DNA from: Nocardia aobensis NBRC 100429
GTDB lineage: Bacteria > Actinomycetota > Actinomycetes > Mycobacteriales > Mycobacteriaceae
Length of the DNA stretch: 64,000 bases
Assembly (NCBI RefSeq): GCF_000308375.1
Contig: NZ_BAFQ01000162.1
Coordinates: forward strand, 34,596 to 98,595
Direction: 5' to 3'
This document shows, piece after piece, positions 1-7,375 of this stretch; the first letter of the stretch is position 1, and each line of letters begins with the position of its first letter. Both the position numbers and the translations under genes were made by a program. The notes below the pieces were generated by a model. It ran no database searches. It had not been told where the DNA came from and saw only the letters and a list, made by a program, of their open reading frames with translations.

Positions 1-776
1 TCCTCGACGCACGCGTCGAGGTACGAGTACACATCGGCGGCGGCATATCGCAACACGAACCAGCCGGCGCCCAACAGCGCGTTCTGCCGCCGCCGATCAC
101 GACGGAAGGTCAGCGAATCACTGTGGAATTCACGACCGTCGATCTCGATGATCGTTCGCGACCGTTCATCGACGAGGTCGCCGACGTACTGTCCGATCGG
201 CTGATTCGGCAGCAGATGAAGACCGCGCCGCGCCAGCGCGCGAGCGAACAACCGTTCCGGCTCCGAGGCCGCATCGAATGCGGCGCAACGCAATTGCTCA
301 CGCAAATGCGGCGAGCCGTACTGTCCGGTGGTCAGGCCCGACAACGCGGATGCCACCGCGCGGGCATGATTGTCGACCATGCGGCCCGCCTCGGCGTCCG
401 GCAGGATCGGCACACAATCGAGCAACGTGCGAGCCCGGGTGGTCACGGGAAGCCCCCAGACCTCATCGATCGAATCGAGTCGTAATTCGCGGCGGCTCAA
501 CCGAAGCCACTCCGGTGTGGCTCGATACCGGCCCCGGGGCACAGTCGCTTCGACCGATTCGGGTTCCGGCAACATATCCCACAGCCACGCCGCGGTGCGA
601 TGACTCAACACCGCCTCGGGCAACCAGGCGAGCACGGCCTCACACCTGGTGCGCTGGGTAACCGTCCCGACCGCATAGATCCCCGGCAACACACGCGCAT
701 ATTGCCCGCGGCGACAGCGAGCGGCAATCGCGGCCGCCGAAACTTCGCGCATCAGTTCCGCCCTGGTTCGAATCAC
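1..776 (-). CDS. AbiEi-like/DUF559 endonuclease-fold protein (3' end off window)
   Basis: The frame runs off the left edge, so the C-terminus is missing; about 258 codons are present. I chose GTG at 776 over ATG at 752 because it restores the T-R-A-E-L opening usual in this family. Residues 1-50 look like the winged-helix N-terminus of AbiEi-type proteins. The last 60 or so residues carry a DUF559 (Vsr-like nuclease fold) signature: I-I-E-I-D-G-R-E-F-H-S-D, then R-R-Q-N-A-L-L and W-F-V-L-R-Y. Such single genes are common in Nocardia and Mycobacterium. Their role is unknown, and no toxin or methylase partner is visible. Confidence 0.75.
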   Translation of the reverse strand, partial: MIRTRAELMREVSAAAIAARCRRGQYARVLPGIYAVGTVTQRTRCEAVLAWLPEAVLSHRTAAWLWDMLPEPESVEATVPRGRYRATPEWLRLSRRELRLDSIDEVWGLPVTTRARTLLDCVPILPDAEAGRMVDNHARAVASALSGLTTGQYGSPHLREQLRCAAFDAASEPERLFARALARRGLHLLPNQPIGQYVGDLVDERSRTIIEIDGREFHSDSLTFRRDRRRQNALLGAGWFVLRYAAADVYSYLDACVE

Positions 777-877
777 GGATACCGATGATTCCGGGCGGTC
801 GACAGTGCACCCCGAAGCTCACCTGGGCGAACGACAAACCTGTGGATCAGTGCGGGCCTGTGGATGGGTGAACAGAT

Positions 878-933
878 CGTGCAAACCTCCGCACGAATGC
901 GAGAAAACCGCAGAATCAAGGCCGGTTTGCACG
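878..933. repeat. 56-bp palindromic repeat, copy 1
   Basis: The element is bounded by CGTGCAAACC and GGTTTGCACG, a perfect 10-bp inverted repeat, with an inner TGCG/CGCA inverted repeat. A second copy of exactly the same length lies at 56385-56440 in inverted orientation; the two match at about 78% of positions. Similarity extends a few bases outside, with a TGAA-type motif 6 bp beyond each end. It fills the intergenic stretch upstream of the XRE regulator. I see no gene in 777-1078. Function unknown: a dispersed intergenic repeat or a regulator site. Confidence 0.7.
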
Positions 934-1078
934 AAAAATTCACCACTCCACGCGATACCGGTGGGACCGGACAGTGCCGAGGTGCAGCGGCGCGGGGCTT
1001 CGAACCACCGCCTCACGATCACCGCGCATACCAGTGGACTCGCTGCACGAACGAGCCGCTGGTCGTAGCGTGGTAGCC

Positions 1079-2341
1079 ATGGGTGTGGGGACGAAATACG
1101 ACGACAGCGGCATCCCGCCGAACGACCTCGGCCGCCGCCTCCGCGAAATCCGCGCCTGGCGCGGACTGAGCCTCGAAGCCGCCGCCGGACTAGCCGGAAT
1201 CTCCTACGGATACCTCGGAAAACTCGAGCGAGGCGAGAAGTCGCTGGAGAACCGTCGCACCCTCGAGGCGATCGCGGCCGCACTACGCGTGGCACCGAGC
1301 GAATTCTCACCGGTGCCATGGCAAGCCGAGCACCCGAGCGCCAACGATGCGGCCTATGCCGGACTGGTCGCGATCGAGAACGTGCTCGACATCTACGAAC
1401 TCGGTGAAGACCCGGACCTGCCGGTGCGGGAGTGGCCAGCTATCAGCGCGGACATCCAGCGGTTGATCGAACTGTCCCAAAGCACAGCCGATTACGCCGC
1501 ACAGGCTGAGTTGATGCCGCAACTGCTCGGTGAGCTACATGCCGTTTACGTCCGTTCTCCCGCACATCGACACGAAACTCTGATCGGGATGGTCTGGTGC
1601 TACGCGGCGGCGATGTGGACGAGCAAGCGTCTCGGCGGTCGCGGCCTGCCTCTCTTGGCGGCCAAAGAAGCACAGTATTGTGCCGAGGCTCTGGAATCGC
1701 CTGCGTGGCAGGGATTCACGGCATGGTTGCGCGGAGACGCAACAGGCGGACTGTCGCGGCCGGAACAGTATCGGCGCGCGGTGCGCGTAGCCGACGAATT
1801 GCGTCCTCATCTGAACGACGATGATGTGGTGCAGGCGTACGGGATGCTTCACCTGTCCGCGGCCCTGGCAGCAGCGGTGCAGGGCGACCGCGACACCTCC
1901 GAAACCCACCTCGGCGAGGCCGATGATGTCGCTCGACGCCTCGATACCGAGGTGGGCTCGTTCGGCCACATGTTCTTCGGCCGCGTGAACGTCGGTATCT
2001 GGCATGCCACCATCGGGAACGAATTCGGCGACGGCGCGAAGGTGGTCGAGCAAGCGCACCGAGTGAACGTGGCTGCGGTGCCGAGCGCTTCGAGGCAAGC
2101 CGAATTCCACATGGAGATAGGCCGAGCACTACTGACCGATCGACGTCGACGCGACGAGGGAATCGCCACCCTCATCCGAGCGGAACACCTCGCACCCCAA
2201 CGCGTCCACGCAGACGTCTTCGTGCGGGAGGCGGTAGCCGACCAACTCCGCGCCGCCCGCCGCGATGCCGGCGGCCGCGAACTACGCGGCCTGGCATGGC
2301 GGATCGGCATCGCCCCGGACTCCGGCGAGCCCCGCCGCTGA
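1079..2341 (+). CDS. XRE-family transcriptional regulator with large C-terminal domain
   Basis: A 420-residue protein. Residues 17-71 form a Cro/C1-type helix-turn-helix (L-R-E-I-R-A-W-R-G-L-S-L-E-A-A-A-G-L and G-Y-L-G-K-L-E-R-G). The rest is a helical, TPR-like region typical of the large actinobacterial XRE regulators. ATG at 1079 gives a normal N-terminus; the frame stays open upstream but lacks a good site, and GTG at 1070 is possible. A decayed copy of its 3' end lies downstream (2487-2640), followed by a palindrome and a two-gene microprotein operon that it probably controls. The ligand is unknown. Confidence 0.85.
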   Translation: MGVGTKYDDSGIPPNDLGRRLREIRAWRGLSLEAAAGLAGISYGYLGKLERGEKSLENRRTLEAIAAALRVAPSEFSPVPWQAEHPSANDAAYAGLVAIENVLDIYELGEDPDLPVREWPAISADIQRLIELSQSTADYAAQAELMPQLLGELHAVYVRSPAHRHETLIGMVWCYAAAMWTSKRLGGRGLPLLAAKEAQYCAEALESPAWQGFTAWLRGDATGGLSRPEQYRRAVRVADELRPHLNDDDVVQAYGMLHLSAALAAAVQGDRDTSETHLGEADDVARRLDTEVGSFGHMFFGRVNVGIWHATIGNEFGDGAKVVEQAHRVNVAAVPSASRQAEFHMEIGRALLTDRRRRDEGIATLIRAEHLAPQRVHADVFVREAVADQLRAARRDAGGRELRGLAWRIGIAPDSGEPRR

Positions 2342-2486
2342 CCGAACACGCCGAACCCGCGCGCTAACCCCACACGGCGAGCCCGAGCGCCGAGTCCGCA
2401 TGCCGACCCCACACGCCAAATCCGAGGCCCAGCCCACACATCAAGTTCGAACGCCGAGCCCGCACGCCGAGAATCACTCACCTGCA

Positions 2487-2640
2487 AGCACAACACTCTG
2501 CGCCACAACGCATCCACGCCCACGTGGTCGTGCGGGTTGGTAGCCGACAACTTCGCACCGCCCGCCGCGATGGCAACGGTCCGGCTTAGGGGCCCGACAT
2601 GACGGATCGGCATCGCCCTGACTCCGGCGGATCCGCCGCC
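2487..2640 (+). pseudogene. Decayed duplicate of the XRE gene 3' end
   Basis: This stretch aligns with the last 150 bases or so of the preceding XRE gene (from about 2187). Shared segments include CATCCACGC, GTCGTGCGGG, GTAGCCGAC, CCGCCCGCCGCGATG, CGGATCGGCATCGCCC and GACTCCGGCG. Small indels and an in-frame stop break the reading frame. The 2342-2486 stretch before it is low-complexity and rich in CGCCGAG/CACACGCC motifs, with no gene. The simplest reading is a past tandem duplication of the regulator, then decay. Confidence 0.7.
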
Positions 2641-2733
2641 GGCTTCGCGCGACTTACCCGAGCACCGAATCCGAGCACCCGAGGCCGAACGCTGCCCGTG
2701 AGCGCGGGCCTGCGCGCATTCCGCTGTCGCACT

Positions 2734-2748
2734 TGTCCTTTCAGGACA
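2734..2748. promoter_or_regulatory. Palindromic operator candidate TGTCCTTTCAGGACA
   Basis: A perfect 15-bp inverted repeat (TGTCCT, TTC, AGGACA) sits about 120 bp before the microprotein start and 390 bp after the XRE stop. Symmetric sites of this size suit a dimeric XRE regulator. I infer that it is the regulator's operator for the downstream two-gene operon; there is no direct proof. Confidence 0.5.
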
Positions 2749-2869
2749 GAAGGCGCGTGACTCGTCTCATACCTTGAGCTACGGCCCCATCGCCGGGTCC
2801 GTAGCCGGCCGAACCCCGGCTCCTCGGCGGTGGGCGCTCTTGCCGACCGAGGGGATGAAGGGGTGCGTT

Positions 2870-2986
2870 ATGAAAGGCTGTGACTGGATCCTGTTGCTGC
2901 TCATCGCAGCACTGCTCGGACTGACCTTCGCCCTAGCGCGCCTACCCCTGCGAGGTGAACGCCGCCGCAAGGACTCCCAGCGGTGA
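2870..2986 (+). CDS. 38-residue membrane microprotein
   Basis: A short gene: a polar head M-K-G-C-D, one hydrophobic helix (residues 7-23, W-I-L-L-L-L-I-A-A-L-L-G-L-T-F-A-L), and a basic tail R-G-E-R-R-R-K. An AAGGGG ribosome site lies 6 bases before ATG at 2870. Its stop overlaps the next gene's GTG by four bases (GTGA), so the two are probably translated together. Single-helix peptides beside XRE regulators recur in Nocardia, but I know no function. A longer frame beginning at 2774 is possible but has no better start. Confidence 0.6.
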   Translation: MKGCDWILLLLIAALLGLTFALARLPLRGERRRKDSQR

Positions 2987-3279
2987 CGCCCGCCCACCCG
3001 ATCGCGCTCGGCTGGGTCCATCCCGAATCCACCTCCCCGGACTGGGACACCGCCCAAGTCCGCCGCCTGGCCACCCGCCTCGGCTACCGCCTGGTCTGGC
3101 CTCCGGAATCCAGCCGCATCCCCCTGCCCGACCAGGTCCGCGCCACCGGCGCCGAAGCCGTAATCGCCCCGTCCACCCGACATTTCGACTTCCTCACCCT
3201 GAACGCGCTGATGACGATCGCCGACGTGGAAACCGTCCACCCCAGGCTCTCCTTCGCCCGCTGGGCCACTCGCCGATAG
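2983..3279 (+). CDS. Conserved hypothetical protein, XRE-regulator partner
   Basis: A 98-residue soluble protein starting at GTG 2983, inside the stop of the microprotein gene. It opens with A-L-G-W-V-H-P-E and has the look of a small alpha/beta domain (V-R-R-L-A-T-R-L-G-Y-R-L-V-W, then A-E-A-V-I-A-P-S-T-R-H-F). That pattern is reminiscent of the N-terminal fold of serine resolvases but lacks a clear catalytic serine motif. It probably works with the XRE regulator upstream. Function unknown. Confidence 0.65.
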   Translation: MTPAHPIALGWVHPESTSPDWDTAQVRRLATRLGYRLVWPPESSRIPLPDQVRATGAEAVIAPSTRHFDFLTLNALMTIADVETVHPRLSFARWATRR

Positions 3280-3374
3280 CCGAAAACCGCTGCTGGACAA
3301 CCAATTCGACAGCACCTTGGGCGCCCTCACGTGCCTGTCTGAAGGGCCCGCGCCGACGCGCGTCCGTCACGATC

Positions 3375-3875
3375 TCAGTATCTTCCGGCGCCTCCCTCGG
3401 ATTCCCAGCGCTGCTCGCGGACATCGGTTTCCGCGTCACCGCTTCGTACGGTCATCGCCATGAGGTCGGCGACGGTCGCGGTGCAGGTCGGGTCGGCGGC
3501 CGCGCTCATGGCGGCGCGGGCGAGTTCGGCGTTCGTGCGGGGCGGGACGATCAGCAACGCGATGGCCCGGCCCCCGCTTCCCAGCAAGCCGATCGTATGC
3601 GCCGGGCGGTGCCGATAGCCGTCGAGCCGTACTCGATGCTCCGCGGTGTTGAACGCCTTCGGGGCATCGGACCATTCGTCGAGGCAGTAGACCATGCGAT
3701 GGATCGCGCCGTATCCGGGTTCGAACGTCGCCAGCAGAGCCGGAAGTTCGGCTACGAGATCATCCCCGTACGGCCACCATGCCCCGTCGAGGCCGCGGGA
3801 TTCGTCGGCGTCGATCGTGTATCGCAGGCGCAGCGGTGGGCGCCGCGGCTGGGTCGAGGTGGATTGCAGCATCAT
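3375..3875 (-). CDS. DUF5994 family protein
   Basis: A 166-residue protein matching the DUF5994 pattern: P-P-L-R-L-R-Y near the start, then G-L-D-G-A-W-W-P-Y-G-D-D-L-V-A-E-L-P-A-L and a C-terminal A-L-L-I-V-P-P. The family occurs in actinobacteria, often in several copies, and has no known role. Its start codons (ATGATG at 3875) overlap the stop of the broken TetR gene, so the pair formed an operon with coupled translation. Codon use is ordinary for the window. Confidence 0.8.
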   Translation of the reverse strand: MMLQSTSTQPRRPPLRLRYTIDADESRGLDGAWWPYGDDLVAELPALLATFEPGYGAIHRMVYCLDEWSDAPKAFNTAEHRVRLDGYRHRPAHTIGLLGSGGRAIALLIVPPRTNAELARAAMSAAADPTCTATVADLMAMTVRSGDAETDVREQRWESEGGAGRY

Positions 3876-4575
3876 TGTCGATTCTCCGATCTCGGTCGCG
3901 GCGCGACCGGTGCGATGGCCGCGAGGCCGGTGAGCAGAATGTCGAGGCCCCGTTCGAGCTCGGTGCCACCGTCGTAGGAGGCCAGGTCCGAGGCGACGCC
4001 GCGAAGCCGCGGAAACTCGGCCGGCGGTAGGCGTTGCAACCCGATCCGCAGCAGGTCGGTGGCTTCGCCGGGCTGCTCGATGAGCTCCTGGAACTCATCC
4101 AGCAGGTGACCGTAGAGAAATCCGAACAGGGCGCGAGAGATACGCAAGGCGTCCGCACCACTGATTCGGCTCGGGCGAGCAGCTCCAGAATATGTTCCAG
4201 CGGCCGGAGACTGCCCAGGGGGCGTAGCCCGAAGGGGGTCACCAGCGGCCTGGTGACCAACACCGGTACCACGTTGGGGTGCGCCACGGCCAAGCGCCGG
4301 AAATCACGTGCGACAGCGCGGATTTGGCGCCGCCAGTCGGGATCGTCGGTGTCGACGACCAGTTGGTCGAGCACGACCTCGGTGACGCCGTCGAGGAGTG
4401 CCGCTTTGGAGGCGGTGTGGCGGTACAGCACCATCGGATCGCGGTCGAGAGCCTGACCGAGGCGGCGCATCGACAGCCGGCCGGCGCTGTCGCGGTCGAC
4501 GATCTCGAGGGCGGCGGCCAGGATCGTGGCGCGGGTCATCGGGCGCTCGGAGGGGCCTGCTCGCGGGTCGTTCAT
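3872..4575 (-). pseudogene. TetR-family regulator broken by a frameshift
   Basis: The first 135 codons or so (from ATG 4575) encode a TetR helix-turn-helix (T-I-L-A-A-A-L-E-I-V, L-S-M-R-R-L-G-Q-A-L, V-L-Y-R-H-T) and the start of the C-terminal domain. Near 4163-4170 the frame shifts. The remaining C-terminal domain (A-L-R-I-S-R-A-L-F-G-F-L-Y-G-H) continues in another frame down to 3872. Restoring one base close to 4167 would join both parts into a normal 233-residue or so TetR protein. This is either a real one-base deletion or an assembly error. The stop overlaps the DUF5994 start. Confidence 0.8.
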
Positions 4576-4603
4576 CGTTTTCGCCGGCTTTCATCGCCCC
4601 ATA

Positions 4604-4642
4604 CTTACGCTGTAAGTCTACGCCGTAGACATACGTTGTAGA
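4604..4642. promoter_or_regulatory. Three tandem 13-bp palindromes (TetR operator array)
   Basis: Three units of the form YTAC-N3-GTAR lie head to tail with centres exactly 13 bp apart: CTTACGCTGTAAG (4604-4616), TCTACGCCGTAGA (4617-4629) and a weaker CATACGTTGTAGA (4630-4642). They sit 30-65 bp upstream of the TetR start and face the opposite-strand membrane genes. The likely reading is the autoregulatory operator of the TetR gene, possibly also controlling the 4872-5583 genes. The rest of 4643-4871 shows no gene. Confidence 0.65.
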
Positions 4643-4871
4643 AGGGCCTAGGCTGGAGTCGACCGACCGCCTTCGGCCGTTCGATGGGGACGCCATCGTC
4701 GGCGAAGACGGTCGATGACCCCCTGGACGACGACACGGACTGCGCACCGCGCCCCGGACATATCCGCCAGTGGAACGAAGAGTCAGCGATACAACGCATG
4801 TGACCGCGCCGAGGACACATCGTCGACTGATTCGCAGCATCGGCCCACTGCGGCCGAGACAGGAGCGTCGA

Positions 4872-4913
4872 ATGACGCGGCACGACAACAGCATCCGCAG
4901 CGCGAAGCGATGA
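4872..4913 (+). CDS. Short leader ORF (13 residues)
   Basis: ATG at 4872 follows a good AGGAG site (4861-4865, spacing 6). It encodes M-T-R-H-D-N-S-I-R-S-A-K-R and stops at TGA 4911-4913. The stop overlaps the ATG at 4910 of the next gene, which has no ribosome site of its own. The arrangement suggests that translation of this short frame delivers ribosomes to the next gene. It may have no product of importance. Confidence 0.4.
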   Translation: MTRHDNSIRSAKR

Positions 4914-5167
4914 TCATCATCCTGCCCCTGCTCGCCGGTGTAGCGATCGGAGCGGTCGTGACGGCCGTCGTCGATCGACGACGCTGCAACGCACATCATT
5001 CGGATCGCCGACCGAACCCCACCCGGCGCGAGGATACGGCGATCAGCCGGGATCTGAACGAAAACGCCGGTGGCTCGAGACATATCCGTACCCACCCCAG
5101 TTGGCGTGACCGGCTCGAACAACCGCACACCATCGGGCAAACCAACCGATTCGAGGAATCGTCATGA
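4910..5167 (+). CDS. Small single-helix membrane protein
   Basis: An 85-residue protein. Residues 1-20 are a hydrophobic helix (M-I-I-I-L-P-L-L-A-G-V-A-I-G-A-V-V-T-A-V), followed by a basic, polar tail rich in Arg, His and Asn. The start is ATG 4910, overlapping the leader ORF's stop; its own stop overlaps the next gene's ATG (ATGA at 5164). No family recognised. It is probably in one operon with the next membrane protein. Confidence 0.5.
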   Translation: MIIILPLLAGVAIGAVVTAVVDRRRCNAHHSDRRPNPTRREDTAISRDLNENAGGSRHIRTHPSWRDRLEQPHTIGQTNRFEESS

Positions 5168-5583
5168 TCGTCATCTTCGGACTCGTCATCCTGGTCGCCG
5201 CCGTAATCATCGGTGTCGTAGGAGTATTCGCCAACAGCGGCAACGACCACCTCCTGACCGACAACTTCGCGGTATTCGGCTATCACGTCACCGGATCCAC
5301 CGGCGTGCTGTTCCTCTATGGCATGGTCGTCGGCGCCGTCGCGCTCGCCGGGCTGGGCCTGCTACTCGCCGGCGCCCGCCGCACCGCCCGTCGCGGACGC
5401 GCCGCCCGCGACGAACTCCGGTCTACTCGGCCGGGAACACCCGTCTACTACAGCCACACCGGCACAACCAGCGCGACAACCGAACCTGCCGAGGTCCCCG
5501 AGGAACGCACCCCCGGCCGCCGGACCTTGGCCCCCCGGCGCGGTATGGGAAGGATGTTCGGACGCCGCCCGGCGGTTCACTGA
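5164..5583 (+). CDS. Two-helix membrane protein of unknown function
   Basis: A 139-residue protein with hydrophobic helices at residues 2-22 (I-V-I-F-G-L-V-I-L-V-A-A-V-I-I-G-V-V-G-V-F) and about 45-70 (G-V-L-F-L-Y-G-M-V-V-G-A-V-A-L-A-G-L-G-L-L). A basic, Thr/Pro/Glu-rich cytoplasmic tail follows. Its start overlaps the stop of the preceding gene by four bases. The architecture resembles small actinobacterial envelope proteins, but no named family is certain. Confidence 0.7.
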   Translation: MIVIFGLVILVAAVIIGVVGVFANSGNDHLLTDNFAVFGYHVTGSTGVLFLYGMVVGAVALAGLGLLLAGARRTARRGRAARDELRSTRPGTPVYYSHTGTTSATTEPAEVPEERTPGRRTLAPRRGMGRMFGRRPAVH

Positions 5584-5633
5584 CCACGGCCCGATTCGCA
5601 GGCCACGAACCCTATCCACCTGCACCTTCTCGG

Positions 5634-5707
5634 TGCCCCCGGTCGGACTCGAACCGACACTGTGCGGATTTTAAGTCCGCTGCCTCTGCCAATTGGGCTA
5701 CGGGGGC
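5634..5707 (-). tRNA. tRNA-Leu(UAA)
   Basis: A cloverleaf on the minus strand: acceptor GCCCCCG/CGGGGGC, D arm with AATTGG, anticodon stem GCGGA/TCCGC around CTTAAAA (anticodon UAA), a five-base variable loop ACAGT, T arm GTCGG-TTCGAGT-CCGAC, discriminator A. Length is 74, and the CCA is not fully encoded. A leucine tRNA normally has a long variable arm; this one has a short class I loop, which is unusual. The intergenic stretch holds no other gene. Confidence 0.85.
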
Positions 5708-5763
5708 GGCTGGGATAGCGTACCTAAGTCGTACGTCCGTCTCGGAATTGTCCGGGGATTTGC

Positions 5764-7239
5764 TCAGTGCACGCCTTCCATCAGGCGGCTGACCTGCGGG
5801 GCTAGGAAGTAAACGATGATTCCCACTGCGATCGCGACCAGGCCGGTGATGCCGAAGTAGGCGACTTCGTGGCTGGTGTCGTAGAACTCGGACAGGACGC
5901 CGGACATCGAGGTGCCGATGCCGACGGAGAAGAAGTAAAGCGCCATCATCTGGGCTCGGAAGGCCTCGGGGGCGAGCTGAGTGGTAACCGCGAGGCCGAT
6001 CGGGGACAGCAGGAGTTCGGAGATGGCGAAGCCGGCCAGGATGACGAAGACGAGCAGCGCGGGAACGGTTGCGTCGTCGAAGCCGGCCAGGGGGACGAAC
6101 AGGAGGAACGATGCGCCCATCCCCATCACGCCGTAGGCGAACTTTCGGGGGGTGGTCGGGGCTCGGGTGCCCAGGCGGGTCCACATGAGCGCGAACAAGG
6201 GCGACAGCACGATGACCCAGATCGGTTCCTCCGAGCCGATCCAGCTCGCCGGCGCGGTCCAGCCGAACAGCGTCCAGTTCATCCGTTCGTCGGAGTAGAC
6301 GGCCAGCACCGTGAAGATCTGCTGGAACAGCGACCAGAACACGGCGTTGGCGATGAACAACGGTATGAAGGCCCGCACTCGGACTCGTTCCACCGCAACC
6401 ACTTTCGGACTGGTCAACATCAATCCGAAATAGAGTATCGATACCGCCGCGATCACGCCGGTGGTTACCCACGACAGATTCGACAACCGGACCAGCCCGG
6501 TCCACATCGCGAGGGCGACCACCACCGCGACGACCAGCAAGAAGGCGATCACCTTCCCGATCTGGCTGCGCGGCAACGGGTTCGGCACTTCCCGCCCGTG
6601 GGTACCCAGATTGCGCCGGAAGATCACGTACTGCGTGAGTCCGAGCGCCATGCCGACCGCCGCCGCCCCGAATCCGTAGTGGAATCCGAGGTGGGTCTGC
6701 AGCAGCCCGGTGATCAGCGGACCGACGAACGCGCCCAGATTCACACCGAGATAGAACAGCGTGAAACCGCCGTCGGCCCGCGGGTCGCCCTTCTCGTAGA
6801 GCGTGCCCAGCAGTGAGGACGCATTGGCCTTCAACGCGCCGGAGCCGAGCGCGACGAGCACCAGACCCACGCCGACACCGGTCAGTCCGGGCAGCACCGC
6901 CAGCGCGATATGTCCGGCCATCACCACGACGCCGCCGTAGAAGACGGTCCGCTCCATCCCGAGCACCCGGTCGGCCAGCCAGCCGCCGAGCACGGTCGAC
7001 AGATACACCAGCCCGCCGTAGGCGCCGACGATGCCCGTCGCGGTGGATTTCTCCAGCCCCAGCCCACCGTGGTTCACCGAGTAGTACAGGTAGTACCCGA
7101 GGATGGTGAGCATGCCGTAGAACGAAAACCGTTCCCACAGCTCCACTCCGAACAAGTTGACCAGCCCGATGGGATGGCCGAATATCGTGCGCGTCTCCGG
7201 CGACGCCTGCTCTCCCGGGACGGGTTCCACCCTGCTCAT
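5764..7239 (-). CDS. Proton-dependent oligopeptide transporter (POT/PTR family)
   Basis: A 491-residue membrane protein of the POT branch of the major facilitator superfamily, which imports di- and tripeptides with protons. The family's E-x-x-E-R-F-x-x-Y-G motif is present near residue 27 (E-L-W-E-R-F-S-F-Y-G). Further signatures are G-G-W-L-A-D-R and F-Y-L-G-V-N-L-G-A-F. About 12-14 hydrophobic helices are visible. ATG at 7239 is preferred over the in-frame TTG at 7248. It is a single gene between a tRNA and ppx, so it is probably expressed alone. Confidence 0.9.
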   Translation of the reverse strand: MSRVEPVPGEQASPETRTIFGHPIGLVNLFGVELWERFSFYGMLTILGYYLYYSVNHGGLGLEKSTATGIVGAYGGLVYLSTVLGGWLADRVLGMERTVFYGGVVVMAGHIALAVLPGLTGVGVGLVLVALGSGALKANASSLLGTLYEKGDPRADGGFTLFYLGVNLGAFVGPLITGLLQTHLGFHYGFGAAAVGMALGLTQYVIFRRNLGTHGREVPNPLPRSQIGKVIAFLLVVAVVVALAMWTGLVRLSNLSWVTTGVIAAVSILYFGLMLTSPKVVAVERVRVRAFIPLFIANAVFWSLFQQIFTVLAVYSDERMNWTLFGWTAPASWIGSEEPIWVIVLSPLFALMWTRLGTRAPTTPRKFAYGVMGMGASFLLFVPLAGFDDATVPALLVFVILAGFAISELLLSPIGLAVTTQLAPEAFRAQMMALYFFSVGIGTSMSGVLSEFYDTSHEVAYFGITGLVAIAVGIIVYFLAPQVSRLMEGVH

Positions 7240-7375
7240 GAGACGCAATTGTCCAGCAACGAGGTACGCCGCTCGGGGGAATCGCCGATCACGCGGGGTG
7301 TCGGGGCCGCACCGTCAGACGGTTCCGAGCGCGCCTGAGGACCGGACCAGTGTGGTAGCGCTGCGCGGCCGCCCC

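Noticed and set aside
5612..7138. A 508-codon minus-strand frame over the transporter, ending across the tRNA
   Set aside because: It is the shifted frame of the POT gene. Its last residues merely translate the tRNA.
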